Below, in pieces: positions 16,831 to 23,934 of a DNA stretch of 64,000 nt. Every line of letters begins with the position of its first letter. Positions within the stretch are counted from its first letter, which is position 1. The notes under the pieces were generated by a model that saw nothing but the letters and a program-made list of their open reading frames with translations, was not told the origin of the DNA and ran no database searches. Both the position numbers and the translations under genes were made by a program. This DNA is from JANWYT01 sp034437555 (GTDB taxonomy: Bacteria > Chloroflexota > Anaerolineae > Aggregatilineales > Phototrophicaceae): assembly GCA_034437555.1 (NCBI GenBank), contig DAOTTQ010000013.1:93043-157042 (forward strand), given 5' to 3'.

Positions 16831-18456
16831 TTAGGAAAGTATCACCCCAAACCGCGAAAGGTCGGTGTCGGGTGTATACTGCGTGCCATCGGGCAGGGTT
16901 GCGCCGTCTAGGATGGCATCATCTAGCTGTACCCCCCCCAGATTTGCCCCGTGTAGGTTTGCCCCACGTAGGCTTGTACCCCGCAAATCTGCACCTGCAA
17001 AGTTAGCGTCCGTCAAGTCGGCTTCATCAAGAACGGCGTGACGTGCGTCTGTGCCAATGAGTTGCGCTCCCCGTAGGGTGGCATTACTGGCTTTTACGCC
17101 TTGCAGGTTGCCTTGTGTAAAAATTGTGCCTGTAAAATCGCCTTCGGAAAGGTCATAAGCGCGTAAGTCTTGTCCTAGTAGGTTTGCGCCACGCCAATCT
17201 TCTAGTGTGTCGGGGTCTGCAACGATAGGTTGTGATACACCGCTGTTTTTGCGTTTGCTCTTTACGCCAAGAACCCCAAAGCGAGATAGGTCATCGCCCT
17301 CACGATACACGCGCCCATCAGGAAGCGTAATGTCCGCTAGATTTGCGTCGGTAAAGTCTGCGCCGTGCAAATTTGCGCCCATAAAATTTACGTTTTCAAG
17401 GTTGGCATCTCTAAAATTGGCATGTGAAAGGTTGGCGTGCTTAAAGTTGGCATCCTCAAGGTTTGCTTCACTAAAGTTTGCGCCTTCTGCGCTAATGCCC
17501 GACAAAGTAGCATTTTGCAAGTTTGCACCCCTAAAGTTGGCTTCGGCAAGGCGTGCGCTAGAAAGTACCGCCTCTTCAAGATTGGCTTCATTAAAGTTTA
17601 CTTTGTGAGCATTTACGCCCTTTAGTACAGTATCCTTCAAATTGGCTTCGGTAAAATTGGCAATCGTGAGGTTTGCACCCGTTAGGTTGGCATCTTCAAG
17701 ATTGGCTTCGGTAAAGTTGGCGTTGTGGGCGTTGACCCCCGTTAGGTTGGCATCTTCAAAGCTGGCTTCACGCAGATTTGCCCCACTTAAATTTGCGCCG
17801 GTGAGGTTAGCATCTTCAAAGTTGGCTTCACGCAGATTTGCTCCACTTAAATTTGCACCAGTGAGGTTAGCATCTTCAAAGTCTTCGCCCATCATGTCTT
17901 TACCGCTTAGGTTTGCGCCGGTTAGGTTTTCGCCTGTGCTATCGCCAATTTCAATGTGAAAATCGGTCATAGCGCGTTGGATGATGTTCTTTGTAAAGCT
18001 CTTGATTTGCTCTTGAAGTTGTCTGCCAAGTCCGCGCAAGCCATCCTCTGGGGAGGTTTCCTCTTGAAGCGATTGCAAATGAGAGGCAAGCTGATGCGAA
18101 GCAAACTTCACTTGGCTAAGGCACTCTTGCTCGGTATCACACTCAAATTCTCTTGGTACAACGTCTAGCAGGTCTTCATTAGGTAGCGCATCTTGTGCTT
18201 TTTGGTGTAGGCGTTGGTAGCTTTCGATGACCATCTTAGCTGTGCCTTGAAATGTGTTACTGGCTAAAGATTGTTCTATCGTATTTGCCAACTGGCTAAA
18301 GCTACGTTGCAGGCGCGACAACACATCCATACCATAAGATGGTACTGGGGGCGCAGGAGGGGCGGGGGGTGCAGGGGGTGCGCCAAAGTCAAGGTTAGTG
18401 CGAATACCGCGTTTGGGCTTGTTCTTTGGTTTCTCGTCTTGTGGGCGGTCGTTCAT
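16831..18456 (-). CDS. pentapeptide-repeat protein with two beta-helix blocks
   Basis: A 541-residue cytosolic protein. It has a basic N-terminus, a Pro/Ala hinge (APPAPPAPPAPPVPS, about 26-40), a helical region (45-170), a long pentapeptide-repeat beta-helix (about 174-377; A(N/D)LxG units such as ANLTGANLSG), a linker, then a second shorter beta-helix (about 422-518). Each block ends in nearly the same cap: LPDGRVYREGDDLSRFGV (378-395) and LPDGTQYTPDTDLSRFGV (521-538). Right-handed quadrilateral helices of this type can mimic DNA or serve as scaffolds. The gene lies 32 bases after the ECF sigma gene on the same strand, so the two are probably one operon. No catalytic domain is seen. Confidence 0.88.
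   Translation of the reverse strand: MNDRPQDEKPKNKPKRGIRTNLDFGAPPAPPAPPAPPVPSYGMDVLSRLQRSFSQLANTIEQSLASNTFQGTAKMVIESYQRLHQKAQDALPNEDLLDVVPREFECDTEQECLSQVKFASHQLASHLQSLQEETSPEDGLRGLGRQLQEQIKSFTKNIIQRAMTDFHIEIGDSTGENLTGANLSGKDMMGEDFEDANLTGANLSGANLREANFEDANLTGANLSGANLREASFEDANLTGVNAHNANFTEANLEDANLTGANLTIANFTEANLKDTVLKGVNAHKVNFNEANLEEAVLSSARLAEANFRGANLQNATLSGISAEGANFSEANLEDANFKHANLSHANFRDANLENVNFMGANLHGADFTDANLADITLPDGRVYREGDDLSRFGVLGVKSKRKNSGVSQPIVADPDTLEDWRGANLLGQDLRAYDLSEGDFTGTIFTQGNLQGVKASNATLRGAQLIGTDARHAVLDEADLTDANFAGADLRGTSLRGANLHGANLGGVQLDDAILDGATLPDGTQYTPDTDLSRFGVILS
17701..17880 (-). repeat. 60-bp tandem repeat inside the pentapeptide gene
   Basis: Units 17761-17820 and 17821-17880 differ at only a few bases; 17701-17760 is a more diverged copy. 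Sixty bases encode four pentapeptides, so this is recent in-frame expansion of one turn of the beta-helix. Confidence 0.8.
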
Positions 18457-18488
18457 GATGTGTTCTCCTGTAGGGTTAAGGTGTGTGT

Positions 18489-19148
18489 TTACGAAAATTC
18501 TTCGTCTAGCAATTCAACGGTTGTGGGCTTTAGATAACCGCGTAGGTTCTTTTTTGCATAAAATAACCGCGATTTTACTGTGCCAACGGTCACGTTGGTG
18601 GCTTCTGCAATTTCGGCATAGCTCATGCCTTGTTCACTAAACATCAGTAGGGTTTGGCGTTGTGCATCGGGTAATTGCTCGATTGCCATTTTGACTTCCA
18701 GCCCCAAGAGCATCCAATGGGTTGCGTCATCGTGCTTTTGTTGGTGGCGTGATTCTATAAAGGACACGCGCACTTCTACGGCATCATCGTCTAGCGATTC
18801 TTCACGGCGTTTAGAACCGCGAAGGTCGTCATAGCAAGCGTTTCTAGCAATCCGAAACAGATACGGGCGAAAGCGTTCGGGTGGGTCAATTTTGTGCAGG
18901 TTGGTGTAAAAACGAATGAACACATCCTGCACAATGTCATCGGTGGTTTCGGTGTGCTGGATGTGACGTTGCACAAAACGGCGCACCTCTGGTTCTAGGG
19001 CAAGCTGTAGGGTGGTGTAAGCTTCTGTGTTGCCCGCCTGCGCCATTTGTAGCCAGTGAATTTCTTCTTCCTCTAGTTGTTGCACGCTCGTTGCCCATCT
19101 CCTGGTTGCTCTATCACACCTTACGCTGGGGTGCGCAAAAAGGTTCAA
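18489..19148 (-). CDS. ECF-type RNA polymerase sigma factor
   Basis: A sigma-70 family extracytoplasmic-function factor. Region 2 has TTDDIVQDVFIRFYTNLHK and RFRPYLFRIARNACYDDLRG (core binding and -10 recognition). Region 4 has LPDAQRQTLLMFSEQGMSY and AEIAEATNVTVGTVKSRLF (helix-turn-helix for -35). Regions 1.1 and 3 are absent, as expected. The first ~25 residues (MNLFAHPSVRCDRATRRWA) are unlike usual ECF starts, so a GTG start near 19085 with AGGAG upstream is possible. No zinc-finger anti-sigma gene is adjacent; the next gene in the operon is a pentapeptide-repeat protein. It is transcribed divergently from rpsA. Confidence 0.9.
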   Translation of the reverse strand: MNLFAHPSVRCDRATRRWATSVQQLEEEEIHWLQMAQAGNTEAYTTLQLALEPEVRRFVQRHIQHTETTDDIVQDVFIRFYTNLHKIDPPERFRPYLFRIARNACYDDLRGSKRREESLDDDAVEVRVSFIESRHQQKHDDATHWMLLGLEVKMAIEQLPDAQRQTLLMFSEQGMSYAEIAEATNVTVGTVKSRLFYAKKNLRGYLKPTTVELLDEEFS

Positions 19149-19150
19149 AA

Positions 19151-19179
19151 TTGGCCAAACATCATCACTTTATTAGAAT
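19151..19179 (+). promoter_or_regulatory. sigma-70-like promoter of rpsA
   Basis: TTGGCC (19151-19156) and TAGAAT (19174-19179) are separated by exactly 17 bases, the best -35/-10 pair in the window. The transcript would begin near 19186 and carry a leader of about 140 bases with a palindrome and a hairpin. Confidence 0.55.
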
Positions 19180-19192
19180 GTCCTAGTCTGGC

Positions 19193-19210
19193 TGTAATGT
19201 TTCCATTACA
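19193..19210. promoter_or_regulatory. 18-bp palindrome downstream of the rpsA promoter
   Basis: TGTAATG-TTTC-CATTACA is a perfect 7-bp inverted repeat with a 4-base spacer, located just after the predicted transcription start. It resembles an operator for a dimeric repressor, or it may fold as a short hairpin in the leader RNA. Confidence 0.4.
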
Positions 19211-19244
19211 TTATGGGTCTAGGATTAAGAGAGTAAGCCCTTTT

Positions 19245-19265
19245 GTCGGCGGGCTTTGTGCCGAC
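19245..19265 (+). promoter_or_regulatory. leader hairpin upstream of rpsA
   Basis: GTCGGC (19245-19250) pairs with GCCGAC (19260-19265) around a 9-base loop, 60 bases before the rpsA start codon. Ribosomal protein leaders often hold autoregulatory structures; that role here is inferred only. Confidence 0.3.
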
Positions 19266-19325
19266 GTTGCCGTATAGCCTAACCGCTATCGCGTGGCAAA
19301 ATTGATAAACGGGAGTGAACGGATA

Positions 19326-20459
19326 ATGGTAGCTCAAGTACAGCTAAGCAACCTTACGTTATCGCAAGATGCTGAAGACTTCGCATCGCTTCTTGACGCA
19401 TATGCTTATGAAGCACCTGAACGGGGGAAGATTATCCCCGCAACGATTTTAGAAACGCGCCGAGATGAGATTATTGTAGATGTAGGCTTAAAGCGCGATG
19501 CCGTTGTAACACGCCGAGACATAGAACGCCTAGACCGCGCCTACGTAGAATCGCTAAAGCCGGGAGACTCTGTGCAAGTGTATATCTTGCAACCCGATAA
19601 TGAGGACGGCGATTTAATTGTGTCGCTTAATAAAGCCCTAGAACTAGAAGACTGGAACAAGGCTTTAGCACTCATGGAAAGTGACGACCTTACCGAAGCC
19701 ACCGTGATTGACAGCAATAAGGGCGGCATGCTGGTTCGTTTTGGTCGTTTGACGGGCTTTGTGCCAAACTCGCACATTGAAAGCGTAACCCCCGCCGCCA
19801 AAGAAGGCAAAGTTCAAGAAATAAAGAACAGCCTAGTGGGGCAAAAGCTACATCTTAAAGTGATTCAGGTAGAAACAGGGCGCAACCGCCTTATTTTATC
19901 TGAAAGGGCAGCCCGCCGTGCCACCCGCAATGAACGCCTATTAGAACTAAAGATTGGCGCAGTAGTCGTGGGTAGGGTCGTGAACATCACCGATTTTGGA
20001 GTGTTCGTGGACATTGGCGGTGTGGATGGGATGGTGCATATCAGCAACCTAGACCACCGTCACGTTTCTCACCCCACCGAAATTGTGAACATCGGGGACG
20101 AAATTAGCGTCCGTATTGACAGCATAGACGTGGAAAAAGAACGCATTGCCCTTAACCGCAAGGCGACCCTGCCAGACCCATGGTCAACATTTGTGGCGCA
20201 ATACAAGGGCGGTGATGCCTTTGAAGGCGTTGTAACCAATGTTGTGGACTTTGGCGTATTCGTGGCAGCCCCTAGCGGAGCACAAGGCTTGGTACACACC
20301 AGTCGTATGACGAGCTTGGGCATTTCTACCCCCCGTGATATGTTCAAAGAGGGCGACAAGGTGACGGTTAAAATTGTGGGTATGGACATTGACCGCAAGC
20401 ACATCGAACTAAGCATTGACGATGTAAACACCGAAACCGCCCCCGTTACCGAACAATAA
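19326..20459 (+). CDS. rpsA: 30S ribosomal protein S1
   Basis: An RNA-binding protein of the small ribosomal subunit that helps recruit mRNA. Four S1/OB-fold domains are visible: GKIIPATILETRRDEIIVDV, a second around EATVIDSNKGGMLVRFGRLTGFVPNSH, a third with GAVVVGRVVNITDFGVFVDI followed by GMVHIS, and a fourth with FEGVVTNVVDFGVFVA followed by GLVHTS. Four domains instead of the six of E. coli is common outside Proteobacteria. The ATG at 19326 is chosen because GGGAG lies 10 bases upstream; an in-frame GTG at 19293 lacks an RBS. The C-terminal tail is acidic. It has its own promoter and a long leader. Confidence 0.92.
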   Translation: MVAQVQLSNLTLSQDAEDFASLLDAYAYEAPERGKIIPATILETRRDEIIVDVGLKRDAVVTRRDIERLDRAYVESLKPGDSVQVYILQPDNEDGDLIVSLNKALELEDWNKALALMESDDLTEATVIDSNKGGMLVRFGRLTGFVPNSHIESVTPAAKEGKVQEIKNSLVGQKLHLKVIQVETGRNRLILSERAARRATRNERLLELKIGAVVVGRVVNITDFGVFVDIGGVDGMVHISNLDHRHVSHPTEIVNIGDEISVRIDSIDVEKERIALNRKATLPDPWSTFVAQYKGGDAFEGVVTNVVDFGVFVAAPSGAQGLVHTSRMTSLGISTPRDMFKEGDKVTVKIVGMDIDRKHIELSIDDVNTETAPVTEQ

Positions 20460-20493
20460 TACTGTTTAGCATACACACGATGCTTTAGGCTTT

Positions 20494-20524
20494 AGCCCCT
20501 TTCTTACATCCTAAGATAGGGGCT
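20494..20524 (+). terminator. probable terminator after rpsA
   Basis: AGCCCCT (20494-20500) pairs with AGGGGCT (20518-20524), with an inner CTTA/TAAG stem. The T-run is short (TTT), so efficiency is uncertain. Confidence 0.5.
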
Positions 20525-20619
20525 TTAAGAACAAGGCACCATGTTGAATTTTGTACACTTAGCAGAATCGAATTGTATTGCTATAAATTCAGCTTATAAA
20601 ACAGGAGAGATAAAAACAC

Positions 20620-22044
20620 ATGGTGAAAAGAAGCACAGTTATCATTATTGCGTTAGTGGCGTTTGCCTTGGGTGCAGGCGCAGGCGTTGGCGTATGGATT
20701 ATGATTAGTGGTGGCAGTGGCGAACCTAGTGCTGACGTACAATCGGTTGCTCCTACGCTGTCATTGGGCGGTGGCAACACAACCAGCGAAACCCCCACCC
20801 CCAGAAACAAAGTCATTCCTTCACGCTTCTTGCAAGCCCCAGAAGAAACTCCCGAAGCCACCCCTATCCCATCTGAACCCATTGATTACGCTCGCGCTCT
20901 GTATCGTATCAACCCCGACCTTTCTGAAGTGCAATTTATTTTGCAAGAGGACTTGCGCGGCGTGCGTATTGATGTAATCGGCATTACTAATCAAGTTGCG
21001 GGCGATTTTATTGTGGATTATACCGACCCCACACTGTCACAAGTGGGCGCAATTGCCATTAATGCCCGTACTTTAGAAACTGACAACAGCTTCCGCAATC
21101 AAGCGATACGTGGGCAAATTTTGCGCTCGGCAGAAGCCACCTACGAGTTCATTACGTTTACGCCCACAGGCATTACAGGCTTGCCCCAAGAAGCCATTAC
21201 CGCCAGTGGTGATGTCCTAGAGTTTGAAATTGTGGGCGACCTAAAGATTTTAGAGACCACCCGTGAAGTAACGTTTATGGCAAGCGTAACGCCCACCACA
21301 CCCGACCAACTAACGGGGACTGCTACCACAACTATTTTGTGGCGCGATTGGAGCATCCGTATTCCTAATGCGCCTGGCGTGGCAAACATCACCGAAGAAA
21401 TAACGCTGACATTAAACTTTGTGGCAGACCTTGTGGAAACCGAAACTGCTGATAGCACCGACGCACAAGCCAACGACCTTGGCTATAGTGTGGGGTTGTT
21501 CCGCATTAGCACAGAAAGCTCTGTAGCTAGGTTTATATTGCAAGAGGATTTGCGTGGCACCCGAATTGATGTTGTGGGCATAACCAACCAAATCGCAGGA
21601 GACATCATCGTTAATTTAGCTGACCCCACACAATCGCAATTGGGCGGGATTGCCATTAATGCGCGTACTTTGGAAACCGATAACGGCTTCCGTAACCAAG
21701 CCATCAGAGGGCAAATTTTGCGCTCCGCAGAAGCTGCCTATGAATTCATTACGTTTGCACCCACTAGCATTACAGGCTTGCCCACCGAGTCAATTTCTGG
21801 GCTTGGACAAAGTCTTACCTTTCAAGTGGTAGGTGATTTAACTATTATTGGCAACACGCGACCTGTCACGTTTGATGTGACTGTGACACTAGACACGCCC
21901 GAAGCCCTCTCTGGAACTGCCACCACAACTATTTTGTGGGCAGACTGGGGCATACGGATTCCAAGTGTTCCTAGTGTGGCAAACATCAGCAACGAAGTGG
22001 TGCTTTCACTAGACTTCATTGCAGACTTGATAGATAGCCAATAA
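20620..22044 (+). CDS. membrane-anchored protein with two tandem YceI domains
   Basis: An N-terminal membrane anchor or signal (STVIIIALVAFALGAGAGVG) is followed by a Pro/Thr-rich linker and two YceI-like beta-barrel domains (about 104-275 and 300-472). The repeats share blocks such as FILQEDLRG, GITNQ(V/I)AGD, AINARTLETDN, FRNQAIRGQILRSAEA and TGTATTTILW, at about 590-base spacing in DNA. YceI barrels bind polyprenoid or amphiphilic lipids in the periplasm; the ligand here is unknown. Two fused copies are unusual, since most YceI proteins have one domain near 190 residues. RBS AGGAGAG precedes the ATG. It is followed by mscL after 31 bases. Confidence 0.88.
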   Translation: MVKRSTVIIIALVAFALGAGAGVGVWIMISGGSGEPSADVQSVAPTLSLGGGNTTSETPTPRNKVIPSRFLQAPEETPEATPIPSEPIDYARALYRINPDLSEVQFILQEDLRGVRIDVIGITNQVAGDFIVDYTDPTLSQVGAIAINARTLETDNSFRNQAIRGQILRSAEATYEFITFTPTGITGLPQEAITASGDVLEFEIVGDLKILETTREVTFMASVTPTTPDQLTGTATTTILWRDWSIRIPNAPGVANITEEITLTLNFVADLVETETADSTDAQANDLGYSVGLFRISTESSVARFILQEDLRGTRIDVVGITNQIAGDIIVNLADPTQSQLGGIAINARTLETDNGFRNQAIRGQILRSAEAAYEFITFAPTSITGLPTESISGLGQSLTFQVVGDLTIIGNTRPVTFDVTVTLDTPEALSGTATTTILWADWGIRIPSVPSVANISNEVVLSLDFIADLIDSQ

Positions 22045-22075
22045 CATTTACTCTATCTATTTGGGGGCTTCTGCC

Positions 22076-22513
22076 ATGCTTAAAGAATTTCGTGAGTTTA
22101 TCATGCGTGGGAACGTGCTTAACCTCGCGGTTGGCATTATCATCGGGACAGCTTTTACCGCCATTGTGTCATCGTTGGTTGCGGACATCATTATGCCCAT
22201 TATCAGTATTTTTCTACGGGGCATTGATTTCTCTAACATCTTCATTGCGCTAGACAGTAATGCCTATACTACCCTACAAGAGGCGAAGGATGCCGGCGCA
22301 GGCACAATCAATATCGGCTTGTTTATCAACGCGCTGATTAACTTCTTGATTGTGGCGTTTGTGGTGTTTATGATGGTGCGCTTTGCCAATAACCTTGTAA
22401 AGAAAAAGGAAGAAGCTCCCGCCGAACCCCCTGCCCCCGACCCCCAAGTGGTGTTGCAAGAACGCCTTCTTGAAACCCTAGAGAAGCTAAACGCCACACT
22501 AGACAAGAAATAA
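22076..22513 (+). CDS. mscL: large-conductance mechanosensitive channel
   Basis: MscL forms a pentameric pore that opens on membrane tension and releases solutes after hypo-osmotic shock. The N-terminal amphipathic helix and TM1 are clear (MLKEFREFIMRGNVLNLAVG and IIGTAFTAIVSSLVADIIMP). TM2 is INIGLFINALINFLIVAFVVF. The C-terminal tail has charged residues, a Pro-rich stretch and a coiled-coil bundle (LQERLLETLEKLNATL). The ATG at 22076 is used instead of a TTG at 22061, because GGGGG lies 8 bases before it and it gives the family's usual N-terminus. It is followed by a strong terminator. Confidence 0.95.
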   Translation: MLKEFREFIMRGNVLNLAVGIIIGTAFTAIVSSLVADIIMPIISIFLRGIDFSNIFIALDSNAYTTLQEAKDAGAGTINIGLFINALINFLIVAFVVFMMVRFANNLVKKKEEAPAEPPAPDPQVVLQERLLETLEKLNATLDKK

Positions 22514-22520
22514 GCATCAT

Positions 22521-22558
22521 AAAAAAGGGCAGTTCATCATGATGAACTGCCCTTTTTT
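22521..22558. terminator. strong bidirectional terminator
   Basis: A near-perfect palindrome with AAAAAAGGGCAGTTCATC pairing to its complement, flanked by A- and T-runs on both sides. It serves mscL on the plus strand and the SWIM protein gene on the minus strand. Confidence 0.9.
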
Positions 22559-22588
22559 GATTAAATTGTTGATGGTTCACACAAAAAT

Positions 22589-23092
22589 TTAGGATTCTTG
22601 TTGAAGTGTCTTTAACGGAATTACCATGCCTGCCAGCATCCGTTCCATTGCCATGATGTGCGTGCTAACGCCGTGTGTGGCAAAGTAAGAGGATGTGTTA
22701 TTTGTCCAAGTGCCGTTGTCATAAGTGATAAGATGTTCTTTGTTATCACCTCTAAAGCCCGCCGTAAACGCCAAAATCTTCAAACGGTCTTGTTCTTCAC
22801 TATAACGCTTGCTCTTTTTAACATCACTCACAATATTTTGACCCTCTGCATAGGGTTGTGGGTCACGCTTTAGCATAGGCTTAAAGACTTTTTCAATGGT
22901 CATGACGTGGGGGCAAATGTGATAGGTTTGGTAGCCGGGACAAGTACAAGACCAACCATCGGGGCCCAATACCACTTGATAGGTGTTGTTTTCGCCTTTA
23001 AATTCAATTTGTAAGGTGTGAAATGTGACCCGTTCTGGTTCTTGCGTGTATTCTTTTGACTTTTGGATTTTATTTACAAAACTGCTGTCCAT
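22589..23092 (-). CDS. SWIM zinc-finger protein with a decayed second SWIM copy
   Basis: A small protein (167 residues from the ATG at 23092, which has AAGGGG upstream; an ATG at 23155 lacks one). Residues 11-75 form a SWIM-type zinc finger: WSCTCPGYQTYHICPHVM has the CxCx(8)CxH ligands (C49, C51, C60, H62). Residues 93-158 repeat the same module (KKSKRYSEEQDRL, then WTNNTSSYFATHGVSTHIM), but the cysteines are lost and only the His is kept. SWIM domains bind DNA or proteins. No other domain is attached, so an adaptor or regulator is possible. The start is preceded by a 306-base gap that holds an orphan terminator. Confidence 0.75.
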   Translation of the reverse strand: MDSSFVNKIQKSKEYTQEPERVTFHTLQIEFKGENNTYQVVLGPDGWSCTCPGYQTYHICPHVMTIEKVFKPMLKRDPQPYAEGQNIVSDVKKSKRYSEEQDRLKILAFTAGFRGDNKEHLITYDNGTWTNNTSSYFATHGVSTHIMAMERMLAGMVIPLKTLQQES

Positions 23093-23161
23093 GTGTAACC
23101 CCTTTTTAGATAATGAAACGTTTACAGTACAACAGACGCTTTTGAGATAAAACATGCCTCA

Positions 23162-23200
23162 CAAAAAAACACGCGACAAGAAAGTGCCGTTGTCGCGTGT
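23162..23200 (-). terminator. orphan terminator upstream of the SWIM gene
   Basis: ACACGCGACAA (23169-23179) and TTGTCGCGTGT (23190-23200) form an 11-bp perfect stem. Only on the minus strand is it followed by a run of seven Ts. It lies 70 bases before, not after, the SWIM gene start, so it ends something else or attenuates that gene. Confidence 0.65.
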
Positions 23201-23237
23201 CAAACTGTTACCTCTTGAAAATAAAAATCTCTTTGAG
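23163..23237 (-). ncRNA. candidate small RNA or leader ending at an orphan terminator
   Basis: The 306-base gap between the SWIM gene and moaB has no protein gene. On the minus strand a TATAAT lies at 23249-23244 and a strong terminator ends near 23163, which would give an RNA of about 75 bases. The alternative is a premature-termination (attenuated) leader of the SWIM gene. There is no convincing -35, and I recognise no known RNA family. Confidence 0.25.
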
Positions 23238-23385
23238 TTCATGATTATAAAAATATTTTTCTTTCTCTCGGGCGATTGCCTTTAGTTTAAGCGGTGATTA
23301 ACGAGTTGTCAAATGGTGAAGTATTGAGGTTGCTCATTGCTTTTTGGTATCGTTCCGCCTATCTTTGCTGGCATCCTAAATGTAA

Positions 23386-23391
23386 TACAAT
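23386..23391 (+). promoter_or_regulatory. -10 element directly before moaB
   Basis: TACAAT ends 7 bases before the ATG at 23399, the same spacing as at the TetR gene, suggesting a leaderless transcript. The GAGG at 23392-23395 would then lie upstream of the transcription start. Confidence 0.4.
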
Positions 23392-23398
23392 GAGGCTA

Positions 23399-23914
23399 AT
23401 GTGCATGGGCGCAAGTGACCACAAACAACAAGCAGGCAAAGAGGCAGTACGGCTGGCAATCGTGACCGTTAGTGACACACGTACCCCCGAAAATGACGCA
23501 AACAAAGCCTATCTTGAGGCGCGTTGTATGGCATTGGGGCATGAAGTGTTGGCGTATCGCCTGATTAAAGATGAACCCGACCAAGTATCGCAAACCCTAG
23601 ATGAGCTATGCGAACTAGCGGTTCAGGTGATTTTGTTTAATGGTGGAACGGGTATTTCTCCGCGTGATACCACCTACGACGTGATTAGCCGTAAACTAGA
23701 AAAGACGCTATCGGGCTTTGGTGAACTGTTTAGAATGTTAAGCTATGAGCAAGTGGGCGCATCCGCCATGCTAAGCAGGGCAACGGCAGGCGTATATCGT
23801 GGGCGTGTTATTGTTAGTATGCCCGGCAGCCCCAACGCCGTAGAAACCGCAATGGAAAAGCTCATTTTCCCTGAAATTAATCATTTGGCGTGGGAAATAA
23901 CACGCCGTTCATAA
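23399..23914 (+). CDS. moaB: molybdenum cofactor biosynthesis protein MoaB/MogA family
   Basis: A molybdopterin-binding (MPT adenylyltransferase-like) protein for molybdenum cofactor synthesis. Family motifs: RLAIVTVSDTRTPENDANK near the N-terminus, VILFNGGTGISPRDTTYDVI (the GGTG loop), FRMLSYEQVGASAMLSRATAG and VSMPGSPNAVETAMEKLI. Length about 172 is normal. A longer reading frame from 23294 has non-family residues, so the start is placed at 23399; 23405 with GAGG nine bases upstream is the alternative. No other moa genes are nearby, so it is a solitary Moco gene here. The next gene begins 20 bases downstream. Confidence 0.88.
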   Translation: MCMGASDHKQQAGKEAVRLAIVTVSDTRTPENDANKAYLEARCMALGHEVLAYRLIKDEPDQVSQTLDELCELAVQVILFNGGTGISPRDTTYDVISRKLEKTLSGFGELFRMLSYEQVGASAMLSRATAGVYRGRVIVSMPGSPNAVETAMEKLIFPEINHLAWEITRRS

Positions 23915-23934
23915 GTAAGAAAGGCGGTATCAGT

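Noticed and set aside
17207..17959. Repetitive plus-strand frames opposite the pentapeptide gene
   Set aside because: Their repeats (LASSRLASVKLA type) are the reverse reading of the pentapeptide repeats, not a real gene.
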